Positions 22,446-34,917 of a DNA stretch of 64,000 nt are shown here, one piece after another; the first letter of the stretch is position 1; the number at the start of each line of letters is the position of its first letter. Location of the stretch: NCBI GenBank assembly GCA_963966185.1, contig CAWZYM010000027.1:139501-203500 (forward strand), in the 5' to 3' direction. The stretch is from Rhabditoides inermis. Its lineage: Eukaryota; Nematoda; Chromadorea; Rhabditida; Rhabditidae. Under the pieces are notes generated by a model that ran no database searches, was not told the origin of the DNA, and saw only the letters and a list, made by a program, of their open reading frames with translations. The position numbers were made by a program, and so were the translations under genes.

Positions 22446-22838
22446 TTCTTCTTTCCCCGCGGCGTGCGGTCGGGTCTTCATTTTGCCCCGCCGCTGCCGG
22501 ATGATCGGGCGCATCGACAAGAATCCTTCCCAAGACATCCATTGAGCCGGCGGGAAGTAGCTCATGTGGAAGCAGTTCAGGCGCGAGGAGATACTATGTG
22601 CAAAGCAAAGGAGTCTCCGGCGCTGTCACATCAACAATGGTACTCTAATGGTCTATGGAAAGAATATCGATCAAGTATCGGAGAATTATCGATCAAGAAT
22701 CGTCTTCCGCCACTAACCTCGTCTGCCCAACTGTCTTTCCCCGGCGTTAGCCCATAAGATCTTGGCCCACTGTATGCTTCCTATCCTATCATTGTGATTG
22801 TGATTGTCATATTCAGCTATAACGATTCCGGATAAACA
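22446..22838 (+). repeat. Dispersed repeat, copy A
   Basis: Shares extended similarity with the reverse complement of 59858-60229. Common blocks include GCGTGCGGTCGGGTCTTCAT, CATGTGGAAGCAG, CGCGAGGAGATAC, CCGCCACTAACCTCGTC, CTGTCTTTCCCCGG and ATAACGATTCCGGATAAAC. It has no long ORF and no clear terminal inverted repeats. It is probably a non-autonomous transposable element. Confidence 0.8.
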
Positions 22839-25800
22839 CTTGACTTGAATTCGTGAGGGGAAACAATAGTAACAATAGTGGAGAAACATGAAAACATCGA
22901 AAACATGTTTCCAGAGAGTCAAATTGCTAAATTCGGACGGGCGGCGGGGTATGCGTCATTGTCGAATGATTTCATACCCCGTGCGTGTATCAAATTCGCG
23001 AATCGATAGTGAGAGCGGAGAGGTGCTGATAAGCACTTCAGACACCCAAGTTTATCACAGAGAAAATTGAATCTGGACACTAAAAGTATCTGGACACTGA
23101 AACACATAAAAGAGTGTCCACTTTGGGAAAGAATAAATTTCGTGGCAACCGGCTGCCTAGTAACAAACGTAAGCAACACGAGACTTTAGAAAGGATGTGT
23201 GGTAGGTGTAGGTGGTAGGAAGCACTTCAATAGTTAGCACAAGAAGGAGTACGCGGAGGAAACGTAGGAGTGTCGTCGATTGGATGGTGTGTTGATCGGG
23301 CGCGATTCACCAGCCGACAAAGCCACTGTGGCTCACAATGGATTATGCCCCGATCAGGCAGTCATGTGAGCACACAAACACCACTGCATTTGCGAAATCT
23401 ATGTATGCAACATAGTGGATACTACAGTTGGTTACATCGTTACTACTAATTCGTCAACGGAACACAAACCGCGTTCGAACTCACTAAAAAAACTCGAAAC
23501 GAGTTAGCTGTCTGTAAACCGAGCAGGTATTCTCCATGCACTTTTGTTTGTTCTCCGCACCCTCTTCATCCTAGTGCTCTCTCGCACTCTGTCATGTCTG
23601 CGCTCTCTACACTTCATTCACTCTCTCTGTCTGTTTGCACAGTTGCAGATGGCAGAATGTGCGCGAATCGATCCCGCATTCCAACAGGTGTGTGGACAGG
23701 TAAGCACTATGTGTGACATCAGAAAACAATCAAACACTCACATAACCATAATCCCCTATCCTGCCACCCTTTCCATGTATCCATATATGCACAAACACAG
23801 GATGCATAGTGATCATTTTGGTTGATTCCACGGTATTGGTATTGGTTCATGTCACATCATCTTGTTAAACTGTTCATAAAAACAGAATACGGCGTTACGG
23901 TTCTTTCATACCCCACAAAATGATTCACTCTTCCGCTTCTCTAATCCAATATCGCGCGACCCTACCGTATTGCTCATCCATCACCCCTTATTAGGTGCGA
24001 TCTCGCCATAAAGAAGCCGCCCGTCTGCGCCCTCTCCCTCCTCCACACTCTCTCTTCACCGGATGAGATTATGCTAATCCGGAGGGCGCGCGTCTTTGTT
24101 TTTGTAGGCAGCGGGGTGCCGAGAGTGAGAGGCGGTCAGATCAGAGGGGATGGGATGGGACTGCCAATCAATTAGACACCGAGCGAGGCGTGAAATGAAC
24201 GGCATGCAAATGGCAAATCACTGCCCGCTTCACACCCACATCCATCAAATCATTGCCACATCAAAAGAGAGAGAGGCGACCGAAAATGGAGCGGATGTGG
24301 AAATAATCTGCGGCGAAGAGAAACGAAACACAACACCAGATACGCCATTTACGTGAATCATCATATCTGATATTACCGTGTCTGTTTTATTCTGTTTTTA
24401 TCTACTACTTCTTTCTGTCTTTCCGAATGTGAGGATTCTGATTGTGCATAATATGAATGATAAATGGGCGTGTGTAAATGTCAATCACCAATCAGTTCAG
24501 AAAAGATCAATCTCAGAGAAATTGACAGAATCAACTGGCATCAAGTCGATATCAAATAAACCCAGCCTTTGATCATAAGTCAATCCAGCGCGCGCGAATC
24601 TCATATCCTTGATCCTTTATTAATCCTCTTCCGACACCTTGACTCTGAGGACACCTCCTCCTCTCACATCCTCCCGCCACCTCATACTGTGTTCATCCAC
24701 CTAATCCGCATACCGTACCCCCTTTGTCTCGCACCGTAATCCAAAGTCACACACTCCACTCTCGGCGCCTCCTTGACACTTGACAGGGCAAGTGACGCAA
24801 TACGGTAACATGATAGGGTATAGGGACATGTAATGCTTGATTTGTGGGGTTCCTTATACTAAAACCGAGTATAATAAAATGTGTGAAATTACTCGGTCTT
24901 GACAGAGACAACATCTTGACAGCAATAACAGCATACTGCGGGAGGGTGCAGTGAGGCGGAAAGATAAAGGCTGAGATGGGATCACTCGACTCTCGCGCAT
25001 CCTGCATTCATATGCAAATCACTCGCGCCACAAATGGACCAAGCGGCAGTAATCGACACATGAAACAATGCATGAAAAGGCGCGCAAAAGACGCGCCGAA
25101 AATGTACGGTATCACAATACCATACCACTAAAACTACATGCAGATACCTACCGTATCAAAGCAACACATTCATTTTCTTGCATATCACAGCTACACGCAT
25201 ATCCAGAAATAATGTAATAATGATGATGAATCACTGGAGACAATCACGAAATTGTGGAGGTGGGGTAATTATAATGAGTGCAGAGAGCGAGGGGAGGAGA
25301 CTGCTGACAGTTGGCCTCATCAGCTCCATCATTTTCCACCCATCAACACGAAGATAGATAAACACATACAATCAACACACAACCTGTCATTAGCACCTCA
25401 TAACAGTCGTTTTGTCTTGTTAACTCCGTTATTCTTGCGAATATGAGTGTCCCTGGAAGTGGAAAGTTTCGATCTCGGTGGAAGATACGTGCTCCTATGC
25501 CTCCTATGATCGATTCTGAAGGGACGTCTACCAGAAATTACCAGAATCTCTCCAGTCTCAATACCAAATATGTAGAGAGTAGCCAATCGTGCACGAGTCC
25601 GGTTAGTGCCCTCTACTACCCAGCCTGCTACGAGGTTGGAGAGGCGCCGGCTTTATTCCTCCCCAGTTTCTCACCCAACTACAGTACTCCCCACTCTCCC
25701 ACCAGCCCGTCTCTGCCCACTTGAACCCATGTTCAACAATAGCCAGTCGTGTTTCTGTCATTGTCCCGTGCTGTCACGTATCCTCTTGTCGAATCGTCCC

Positions 25801-26000
25801 TCCTAATCCCCACTCATCCCACCTGTCTCCATCCACTCAGCCACTCTCACCCTCAACTCTCCCATTGCCACCCTCCATTCATCCGTCTCACTTGCCAACT
25901 TCTCTTGACCCGAGCCACTTGTTTCCCCCGGGGGTGCCAGGCATGCGCGCGCGTGGGCGGGGCTACCGTATCCCCACTCGCGCGCGCTCCGCCCCCGCCC

Positions 26001-26007
26001 TATATAA
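26001..26007 (+). promoter_or_regulatory. TATA box of cnd-1
   Basis: TATATAA, 62 bases before the ATG at 26069, in a GC-rich proximal promoter. A start site about 30 bases downstream would leave a 5' UTR of roughly 35-40 bases. Confidence 0.55.
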
Positions 26008-26068
26008 CCCACCCACGCATCCTCTCCCACAGGCATTTCCGTTTCCGGACAGCTACCGTATTCTAAGA

Positions 26069-26459
26069 ATGGCTCCTTCTACCTTCGACGATTCCGGCAA
26101 GGTCACCAAGCAGCGTGTGCGTCGCGTCAAGGCAAACGGACGGTAAGTCGGCTATTGTACCTGCGTTTCGCACCGACTTGAGCCATCTCGCTTTTCCGCT
26201 TTCCTCGCTCATGCATTTTCATTTCACAGTGAGAGTGAGATTTCGAGTTTGGCATGGCTTTTGCGTCTTTTTACGGTAGTACAGTACACTCTCTTCACCC
26301 GGTCCTCATGTCCTCACCCCTTCTCGTTTCAGTGAGCGACAGAGGATGCACGGTCTGAATGCTGCACTCGACACTCTTCGAGCAGTCGTCCCCCTCACCA
26401 CCCAGCATCAGAAGCTCTCCAAGATCGAGACCCTACGACTTGCACGGTACGTCCTCTCT

Positions 26460-26491
<32 letters not shown>

Positions 26492-27276
26492 AAGGTAGAT
26501 TCAAACAATCCCCATCAATCACTCCCCTCTCTAATCTATGCAAATACCGATCATGGATACACTTGTTACCTATGCAAACGTTCGCAATCCAAACAGTGTC
26601 GCTTTTCCGTGAGCACACATAAATCTCCCCCCCCCCCTCGCCTGTCCTCGTATAATAGCCATAATTACCGTACTGGTAATTACGCTGTTTACGATTCATA
26701 TAGAAAACGCGAGAGAAAATTGCAATCACGTAATGTATTATTCACACCACCTCTATTCGAATGTGGTCTCTTGCGCAAGACACACAGTGCATGAACTATG
26801 TCGCTTTTGCCGCAATTTGGAAAACGCTTCTCCTTTCTCTAATTACTCGCCCTTATGTTCGCTTGCAACAGATGGGACTATAAACCCCCGCATAAAACAC
26901 ACATCTCGTATTCAAATTCTCGTAGCATCTCACTAAGCTTGGCTTACCGTATCTCTATAAGTCTCCTATCGTACCTCTTCTTACCGTACCTCTTTCCAGG
27001 AACTACATCGCTGCTCTGGACCGCATCCTGCAGTCGCAGCAGCCGCCGTCGGCTCTCGAGTATGCGGGCATGCTGTCCCATGGAATGAGCCAGACCACCA
27101 CCAACCTCATCGCGTCCCTCATGAACATCCAGCCGCGCCTCCTCTCCGCCACGCCCACCCCGGCCCCGCCCCCTTCCTGCCAGATGGCACAGCCCCCGCA
27201 GTACTTCTACCCCGAGCAGTGTCCCTCCTACTCCCCCAACTCCTCCTTCGAGGGCCAGTTCTATCCCCAGCAGTAG
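26069..27276 (+). CDS. cnd-1: NeuroD-family bHLH transcription factor (cnd-1), 154 aa
   Basis: Proneural/neuronal-differentiation factor. Three exons: 26069-26142, 26333-26446 and 27000-27276. The bHLH is typical NeuroD: basic region [10 protein letters not shown] then ERQRMHGLN, helix 1 [11 protein letters not shown], loop [13 protein letters not shown], helix 2 [14 protein letters not shown]. The stretch [20 protein letters not shown] after helix 2 is also conserved in nematode CND-1. The tail is Pro/Gln/Tyr-rich (PPQYFYPEQ...FYPQQ) and may activate transcription. The protein is short: only about 18 residues precede the basic region, whereas NeuroD proteins usually have a longer acidic N-terminus. 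Introns fall inside the bHLH. TACCGTA heptamers recur in the promoter and both introns. Confidence 0.95.
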
Positions 27277-27625
27277 TCCCCTACCCCCTCCTTCTCCCAG
27301 TCATCCCAGTGATACGAGTCTATTCATTCATTGCATCTCAGCCTCATCAATTACCATCACTTGACCTCTCGTGTACATACCATTACAACCGTTCATTACG
27401 ATACTTCAGTGCGAATAATACAATGTACGAATATAAATAATAGTTGACATAATAATAGTTGACATAGCGGCTAGTAGAACCTACATACAATTGCGAGACC
27501 AATGGGAGATAAGGGACGGTATTAATGCTGGAAACACATACAGTTCGTGAGACGAAACAGATCAAACAAACACTCGGAACAGTGGTAACGGGGGACACAC
27601 TCACAGGGGATTGTTCTGCCTCCCT

Positions 27626-30600
27626 CTATGCCTTGGCCTTCTTGGCAGAGCGGGGAGTGGCAGCGGCGCCCCTCTTGGCGGGCGCCTTGGGAGTGGCCTT
27701 GTCGTCGTCCTTCTTGTCCTCCTTGCCCGCCTTCCCCTTGCCCTTGGCGCCCTTCTGCTCCGCCTCGCCCATCTCCTTCTCGATGAGGGATATGAGTGTG
27801 TTGCACCTTCTCTGCAGCTCGGCCGAGGTGCGGCTCTTAATGAACCAGTCGAATCGGAACTGGGGCGCGGCGCGGACAGCGGAGCGAAGCTCGTCGTACA
27901 CAGAGTCCCCGTCCAGACCCAGCTTGTGCAGCTCGCACACGAGGAACCTGCAATATAGTCAGTCATCTCTATCCCCCTCTCTCTCACCTGTCCTCCTCTT
28001 CGGTGTATGTCTTGCCCCTGTTGGTTCCGTACGCGATGCGCAGTTGGTGGTAGGGCGACTTGTACTTGGCGATCTTGGCGTCGAGTGCCACCTTGACCGA
28101 CTGCCTCCTCTGGATGCGCGTCTCTCCCTTCTCGATCTGCGCCAGTATCTTGTCGTGGTCGGCGAGGTCGTCGACCCTCTCCCAGAACATGCTCGCATAC
28201 TCCTCCACCTCCTCGCGAGTCTTCGTCTCAGCCAGGTCGGCCGCAATATTCGCGATGTCCTGCCGACCATACTTCTCGTTCGCCTGCAATCGTCATTACG
28301 TCAAGAGTGTTCAATTTGAATTCTCTCTCTCTCTCTCTCTCTCGCAACTGTAAACTGTGAAAATTGTCCTCATTCCACATTGATCATCTTATCTACTACT
28401 AATTCGTTCGCAATTGCCTCTCTGCTCCGAGGGATCGACGGCCGTTGCAGTAGCCGCCAATCTCTTATCTCCTCGTGATACAGATTCCAACAGACTCATC
28501 CGCCCCGATTACTCTGCTTAGCTCCTACGCAACCGTCGTCGAATCCACCGAGACAGTAAGACACCCCAAAATCTGATGACAACCGAAAAACAAGCGAGGC
28601 ACGTGGTAGAAATCCCGAAGCCTCGGTGCGGTGATCACCTTGACGAAAGCGGAGAAGTCCCTGCGGCTCCAGTTCGATAGTCCCTGGGTGAGGAGCTCGG
28701 CCTTCTCCGTCTCCTCCTCCTCCGTCAGCGGCTTCGCCTCGTCGATCCTCTTCTGCTCCTCCTTCTGCTTCTTCTCCGCCTCCTTGCCCGAACAGTCCTT
28801 CGGCTTCTCCGCCTGAAAAAGAAAGAAACATTAATGTTGTGGACATTTAATAATAATGAACCAATCAACACAATGTTCCTATTTATATTGCACATCTCCT
28901 AATTGCTACTATACTCAGGGTGTGCTATTCAGAATTAGGTAATTGAAAATTGACCGAGAGCACAGAGCAACATAGCCTAGCCACCCACACATACCTACGT
29001 TTCCCACGAGACCTCTATCTGTCGTACTAATTGGACAAACGCAGCCACTGTTTTCTTATCGAGCTGGCGACGAGCCATCCCATCTCCGGTACAAGCGAGT
29101 CTCTTCCTTCCTCTCTCCTCTCCCACTCGCTCATCCCCGCGTTGCTATGCTATCTCTCTCATATCACACAATCCCTCCCCCTCTCGCACATCCTCAATCT
29201 CAGATGAGCCTCTGTCCACCTGGGCGTGGCTTCTCACACCTCTTTCTTCTCCCCTCTCCCTGTCAATTCATTGTCCCACTGGCGACGATGAGTCTCGCAG
29301 GTGACTCGCCGTGCAGCGAGAGCGACAGTCTTCTCCGCGAGATGCCCTCGCAGAGAACCATCTTCATCTGCGGATTCATCCCCAAACGATGGCACAACAG
29401 GTCAGTTCTTTACTTTGACTTCCCTTATCGAGTGTCCTTTTTCAGCTCTCTCCAGTCCATCGCACTCGATCTACTGCCAGACTACTTTGTGGGCTGCAAC
29501 CGCGCCAAGTGGGATCCCAACTCCTCCACGCGTACGCTGCTCGCCAATGCAGAGGTGAGCAACTGCTACGTGACCTTGATGAACTCGTCTTGCCAGGCGC
29601 TCATCTTCTTTGTGAACGAGTTCACACTGGCCGATCTCAATTGTCTCATCACGCTGCAGTACGCGTGGCATCTGATGATACCAGTCATCATGCTGCGTCC
29701 GCCGCGAACCAAGCTCGTCATCTGTGCGAGGAACAAGAAGAGGGGAGAGATCAAGTGAGTCAATTAGCAACTACACCCTAGCTAAGGATAGCCCACTCTA
29801 GGTCTTGCAGACTTAACAGCGATGGCTCAATCGTCCGCAACCCCAACTCGACACTACCCTTCCGAGAGCACTCTACATATGGGGACATTGACTACGGTCT
29901 CCTCCAAGACGTCCTCTACCACGTAAGTCTCTGCAGGCATGATTTAAAAATTTCATAATGCAAAACATGCCCCTGCGTAGGGATGCGATTTAGGTGTGTC
30001 GTAATCCCATCATCCTCTCATGTGGTCGCCAAGAGAAGCCGTCTTGTGAATAGAGTGAAAAGACAACATATCTAGTAACTGCTCTCAGGGCTACCGTCTG
30101 TCCATCGTCTACGACCGACTCGAGCATAAGAAGTCCATGGAGCAGATCAGTGCTCGGCTGGCACAGGTCATCAAACCCACGCAACTACACTTCAACCGGT
30201 CGCCATTCACAGAGTTCAAGGTAGACATATGCACATGGAACTATCGTAGCGTAGTCTTCATCTTCAGGAATCAGCTGATACGCACTCCAACGACTCGTCC
30301 ACTCACAACTCGCTGTCAATTCGGCGATACGGTTAGTATGCGTACAAAGACACCAAACAACCTCCTATATATTTCAATCAACCAAATTATCACATTGCGC
30401 TGCGAATCGTCGAGAGAGCCAAATCCGTGCTGAGCCAGAAGCAATCTACCACAAATACCTACACTAAAGCTCCTTACATGCTTACATACGCAAGTCCAAG
30501 ACTCTTTCATTTCACTAACCAACCGTCAATATAGGTTCATAGGACAGCGATCGATGATAACAGAGTACAGTACAAAATACCGTGAACACAACAAGTCTTT

Positions 30601-33600
30601 CAGATCACGGCTCACGAAAGAGCACTAGTAGCAGCTCCAACATCAAGATCAAGCGGGGTCTGAACAACAACTTGTCCGACACTCGTTTGGATGATCAGTC
30701 GATGCGACACTCACAGAGCACTGGCTCTCTGTCCAACCTCAACCGAAACCAGCGGTCTACTTCCACTCCGCACCCGAGTGGACGCAGCGCCAAGGGAGGA
30801 CGAGCCGCGCCTGTCAGAGTGAGTCAATGCGGTTCCGGACGCATGCAATCATGCCCACTCTAGGTGACTCCCGGAGCCCTCACAGACACGGACCGCTCGT
30901 CCCAGTCGCAGGCGTCCCGTGGCTGTCTTCCATCGCTCGCCTCCAACCGCTCCTTCTCATTCGAGAGACGCATGTCCATGTCATCACTCGACGACATGAC
31001 CAACTTCCAGTCCACCCAGTACCTCGTCTTCCCCATGAAAGATTCCAACAAGAAGCCCACGCTCATCAAGTTCCCTGAGGACCTCGTCGAAGAATCGTAC
31101 AAGGTGGGTGAAGGGTGAAAAAAATGGGATTAGGATGATTTTTTTCAGCAGGAAGATTCAGTGTGGGGATCCGATACTTCCCTTGAGGAAGAAGCCGAGA
31201 TCGCGCCGACCATCCGGGGACAGTTTAGCATTGACGAGACGTACGAAAGCCCACTCAGCTCACCCGCCCCATATGTAGAAAACCTAGCTTGAACCTTGAA
31301 CACATCTATCCAATCTCTAATCTATATACCCGATTTGCACAGTCTAGTTATTGTTATTGTACTGTTGTCCGTCTCGTCTACAGCGCTTCCAGCTTCCATA
31401 AATCAGTGTAACCAATACCTTGTATCCAATAGTCTTGCGGTGGTGGTAGATCTCCTGGTCAAGAATCTCGAACAGGCGACGCGGGTAGAACTGGAAATCG
31501 TGCACAGGCGGCAGCTTCGGGCGGGGAGCCTGGAAAACCATACATATATTACATATCAATACAACACAACAATTCAGTACAAACAGACGTACCTTGCTCG
31601 ACTTCTCGCTCGTGGCTCCGCCTCCCATGGCCTCCTTGAAGTACTGGTCGACAGCGTAGTTGGCCTTCCTCTCCCTCTTGGGCGGCTCGATCCAGAACTG
31701 ACCCATCTGCTCCTTCTGCTTCTTCCTCCAGTCGTCGCCCTCGAAGTTGTACAGCGAGTAGCTCGCCTCTTCGGGGCCAGGAGCGTCCATCTAAACGATT
31801 GCTAATGACCCCGTTGCCCTGTTCTCTGCTCTGCTCTCTCTTTCTCCACTCACGGTGAATGTCCTGAGACTGGACTCTCCCAGCTCATCGAACTTCTTGT
31901 TGAGTGCCTCAGTCTTCAGCTCGGCATTTGCCAGGATAGTGTCGATGTCGTCGTCCGTGATCATCGAATCCTTGGACGCAAACACCTGCAACAGCGCATT
32001 CACACCCAGCCCTTGTGTCTTCCCCTCTCGCTCTCCCGTTGCCTACCTGCTCTGCTCCGTGCCTGATCATGTCGGCGATGTCCGTCTTGCCCAGTGTCTT
32101 CTGTGCCTCTGCCAGTCTTCCCTGCTGGATCACCACATTGTCCAGACGCAGCTTCCTCTCCGCAGTCTCGATGATGCGCTCGTCCACAGTGTGCTCCGTC
32201 ACAAAGCGGAACACGCGCACCTACAAACAAGACAATTAAAACAACAGGCAACAACTAACACGAGCGAACAAAGCTCAACACACCTGCTTCTTCTGTCCGA
32301 TTCTGTGCGCGCGGTCCATAGCCTGCAGGTCGACCTGGGGGTTCCAGTCAGAGTCGAACAGGATGACCACGTCGGCAGTGGCCAGGTTGATTCCCAGGCC
32401 TCCCGCCCGCGTCGTCAGCATGAAGATGAACTTCTCAGAGCCCTCCGCGTTGAACTCGGCTATCGAACGAGTGCGAGTGTTGTGGTCCGTCGATCCATCC
32501 AGACGACAGTAGTCGTACTTGCGCCACCAGCAGTAGTCCTCCAGCATGTCGAGCATGCGAGAGAACTGCGAGAAGATGAGCACGCGAGAGCCTGCAACGA
32601 ATACGGTCAATAAGAGGGGAGAGCTAGCGAGAGGGGAAGACTCACCCTGCTCCTCCATGCGCTTGAGCAGCTTGTCGAGCAGCACCATCTTTCCACTGTT
32701 GTCCACAATGTGCTGGTCAGTCGTGTAGGGCGGTCCAGGCTCGGCTCCGTCGAACAGATACGGGTGGTTGGCGCACTTGCGCAGGTGCATCAGTAGGTTC
32801 ATCAGCCTGCAACAATCATTAACAAATTCATGACCATAGCAATATTGAATAGCACTTGCCTAGCCTTCTCCGTCTTTCCGGCGGCGTTGACAATGTCGAT
32901 GTCCTTGAGGAGGAGCTTGGTGTACCACTCCCTCTGCATGGCTGACAGACCCACGTACACCTTCACCTCCTTCTTCGGCAGCAGCGACTTCTCCACGTCG
33001 CTCTTGATACGACGCAGCAGGAACGGCTGCAGGATCTGCAACAACACACATGTGTTAAATGAATATAAAACGAATTTAGTATCAAATGACAATCACAGTA
33101 CCTTGTGGAGCCTTCCTATAGCGTCCTGGTTGCCGTGCAGCTTGCTCGCCTCGAACCACGAGTCGAAATCCTCGGCAGACGAGAACAGGTCGGGGAGAAG
33201 GAAGTTGAGCAGAGCCCACAGCTCGTGGAGGTTGTTCTGCAAGAGACGCATACATACATGCCCGTCTCTATCCCTCTCTCTTTCGACTGCATACCTGGAG
33301 GGGTGTTCCCGTGATGAGCAGTCTGTTCTTCGACTTGAACTCTCGGATCACCTCGGACAGCTTGCTCTTCTCGTTCTTGATACGGTGCGCCTCGTCAATG
33401 ATGATGTACTTCCACACCAGCTTCTTCAGAGCCGTCTTCGACTTGAGAATCATCTCGTACGAGGTCACGCACACATCGAAGTTCTGCGGGGCGATGTAGT
33501 TGTCAATCACTTCGTTCTGAAAATAGTATACTTACTATGTTACTATCGAAATCAATGCGTTGCGAAATCTGCATCTACTCACCCTCTCCTGCTCGTTTCC

Positions 33601-34576
33601 GATGAGGCAGCACGTTTTGAGGGAGGGACACCACTTCTCGAACTCGTTCATCCAGTTCTGCAGGGTCGACTTGGGGGTGATGACCAGGTGGGGAGACGCC
33701 ATGTTCTTGTAGTGCTTCATGTATCCCACCAGAGAGATCGTCTGCAGCGTCTTGCCCAGACCCTGTAAATGTGACGTTCAGAATATCCGAGATCTATTCA
33801 ATTAATGCTTAATTACCATGATATAGACATTGACTCACCATCTCATCAGCGAGAATACCGTTGATGCCATTGTGCTGGAGGGAGACGAGCCAGTTCAGAC
33901 CGCGCACCTAAAATCAATATTGAAAATGAGAAAATTCAGAAAGAACGTACTTGATAGTCACGCATCTCTCCGTTCTTGATGTAGGGCGGGGACCGGTCGA
34001 AGATGACGGGTGCTCCGGTGTCCTTGCAAGCTTCGTTGAGCAGCTCTTCGTCCTCCTCCTTCTCTGTCTTCCTGTGACGGTGATCCACTACCTCTGCCTT
34101 CGCGGGACGCCCGCGCTTCTTCTGACCGGGGGTGGCTGCTTGACCAGTAGCTAAACACATGTGTAAACTGGATTTGGTAAATACATGCATTTAAAAGTAG
34201 TAACGCACCCTTGAAGTTGGCGACGTCTCCAGCAGACAGTGTGTGCGAAAAGTTTTCAGTCTTTTTGAGCAGCATCTCGAAACGCTTGAATGAGTCCGCC
34301 TCGAACTTGGCATCGTTAGAATCTGACAATATTACTATTACATTTCTTGCAACAATATCACACGTGCTCACGAAGTAGACGTCATTCATGTCAAGCACAC
34401 ATCACACACATACGTAATTCTAGACAACACATACAACAAACAACGTAACGCTAACCTGTTGCGGGCGAATCGTCTTTTTCGGTAGGTTGCTCATCTTCAA
34501 AATCCTGGTCCTCCTCCATCTTCACCCCCTCCTCCTTCACATCTACGTCTTCCATGTGCTGGTCTTCGGCGGACAT
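27626..34576 (-). CDS. isw-1: ISWI chromatin-remodelling ATPase (isw-1/SMARCA5), 1030 aa
   Basis: Catalytic subunit that slides and spaces nucleosomes using ATP. Seventeen minus-strand exons: 34576-34456, 34322-34209, 34150-33951, 33907-33839, 33762-33583, 33516-33295, 33236-33102, 33035-32860, 32806-32646, 32591-32284, 32220-32047, 31985-31854, 31790-31593, 31529-31419, 28812-28639, 28283-27988 and 27947-27626. All phases close. Visible parts: acidic N-terminus, AutoN/AT-hook-like KKRGRP, helicase motif I GLGKT, DEAH box ([15 protein letters not shown]), [29 protein letters not shown] [16 protein letters not shown], and [11 protein letters not shown]. The HAND-SANT-SLIDE end follows ([39 protein letters not shown]), with a basic tail. 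Length equals the family's (about 1027). The intron after 32860 is GC-AG (AG|GCAAGT). Intron 31418-28813 contains a + strand gene. Confidence 0.97.
28321..28344. repeat. Short (CT)n tract in isw-1 intron
   Basis: CT run within the intron 28638-28284, (GA)n in the sense of isw-1. Confidence 0.8.
29288..31292 (+). CDS. Unrecognised gene nested in isw-1 intron; possible TIR-like alpha/beta domain, 428 aa
   Basis: Exons: 29288-29400, 29446-29554, 29597-29754, 29811-29922, 30089-30220, 30268-30331, 30604-30818, 30864-31103 and 31149-31292, all in phase. An alternative in-frame ATG at 29204 follows an acceptor-like CTCAG. The N-terminal 175 residues alternate strand and helix: [80 protein letters not shown]. 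This order recalls a TIR or flavodoxin-like fold, but no defining catalytic motif was recognised. The remaining 250 residues are Ser/Asn/Arg-rich and look disordered or phosphorylated ([38 protein letters not shown]). The end is acidic. The gene lies antisense and wholly inside intron 31418-28813 of isw-1. Confidence 0.75.
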
Positions 34577-34917
34577 ATTCGCCTGCAATGTTATGGTATT
34601 AAATGTACATTGCATAATGCTGTACATTATACAACACTAATCACACAAATGATTGAAACGTATAGACACTATAGCATGAATGTCCGGAAAACGTAATTGA
34701 TTGAGTCGTAAGGGGTGGTCAGCGTTGATCCCGCGCAGTTTTCGCGCCTTACCGTAATTCAAATATTCTTGCGAATCATAACATTCGTGCGCTCCATGGG
34801 GAATATCGCTTGCGGGCATGACGTCACATTTCTCACTACACCAACCACGGCTGCTCACTACTTTTTCAACAGCTGATTTCATTGATGTCATCATAAAAAT
34901 TTATATTCTATCAGGTA
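34577..34917. promoter_or_regulatory. Divergent promoter region of isw-1 and the Pcc1 gene
   Basis: Only 341 bases separate the two opposite ATGs. Both ATGs lie a few bases behind acceptor-like sites (minus: ATTGCAG|GCGAATATG; plus: CTATCAG|GTAATG). One TACCGTA heptamer is present near 34751. No TATA box was seen. Confidence 0.5.

Larger units (their letters stand above)
22408..26068. other. 3.6-kb spacer upstream of cnd-1
   Basis: No coding exon could be supported. It contains a dispersed repeat (22446-22838) and seven exact TACCGTA/TACGGTA heptamers between 23963 and 26060. A TATA box lies at 26001. An isolated ATG-bearing segment at 23649-23687 between acceptor- and donor-like sites gives no recognisable protein. 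The spacer is the natural place for cnd-1 neuronal enhancers. Confidence 0.5.

Noticed and set aside
23649..23687. Small coding exon (ATGGCAGAATGTGCGCGAATC...) upstream of cnd-1
   Set aside because: It has acceptor- and donor-like flanks, but its phase and sequence do not join cnd-1 and no partner exons were found.
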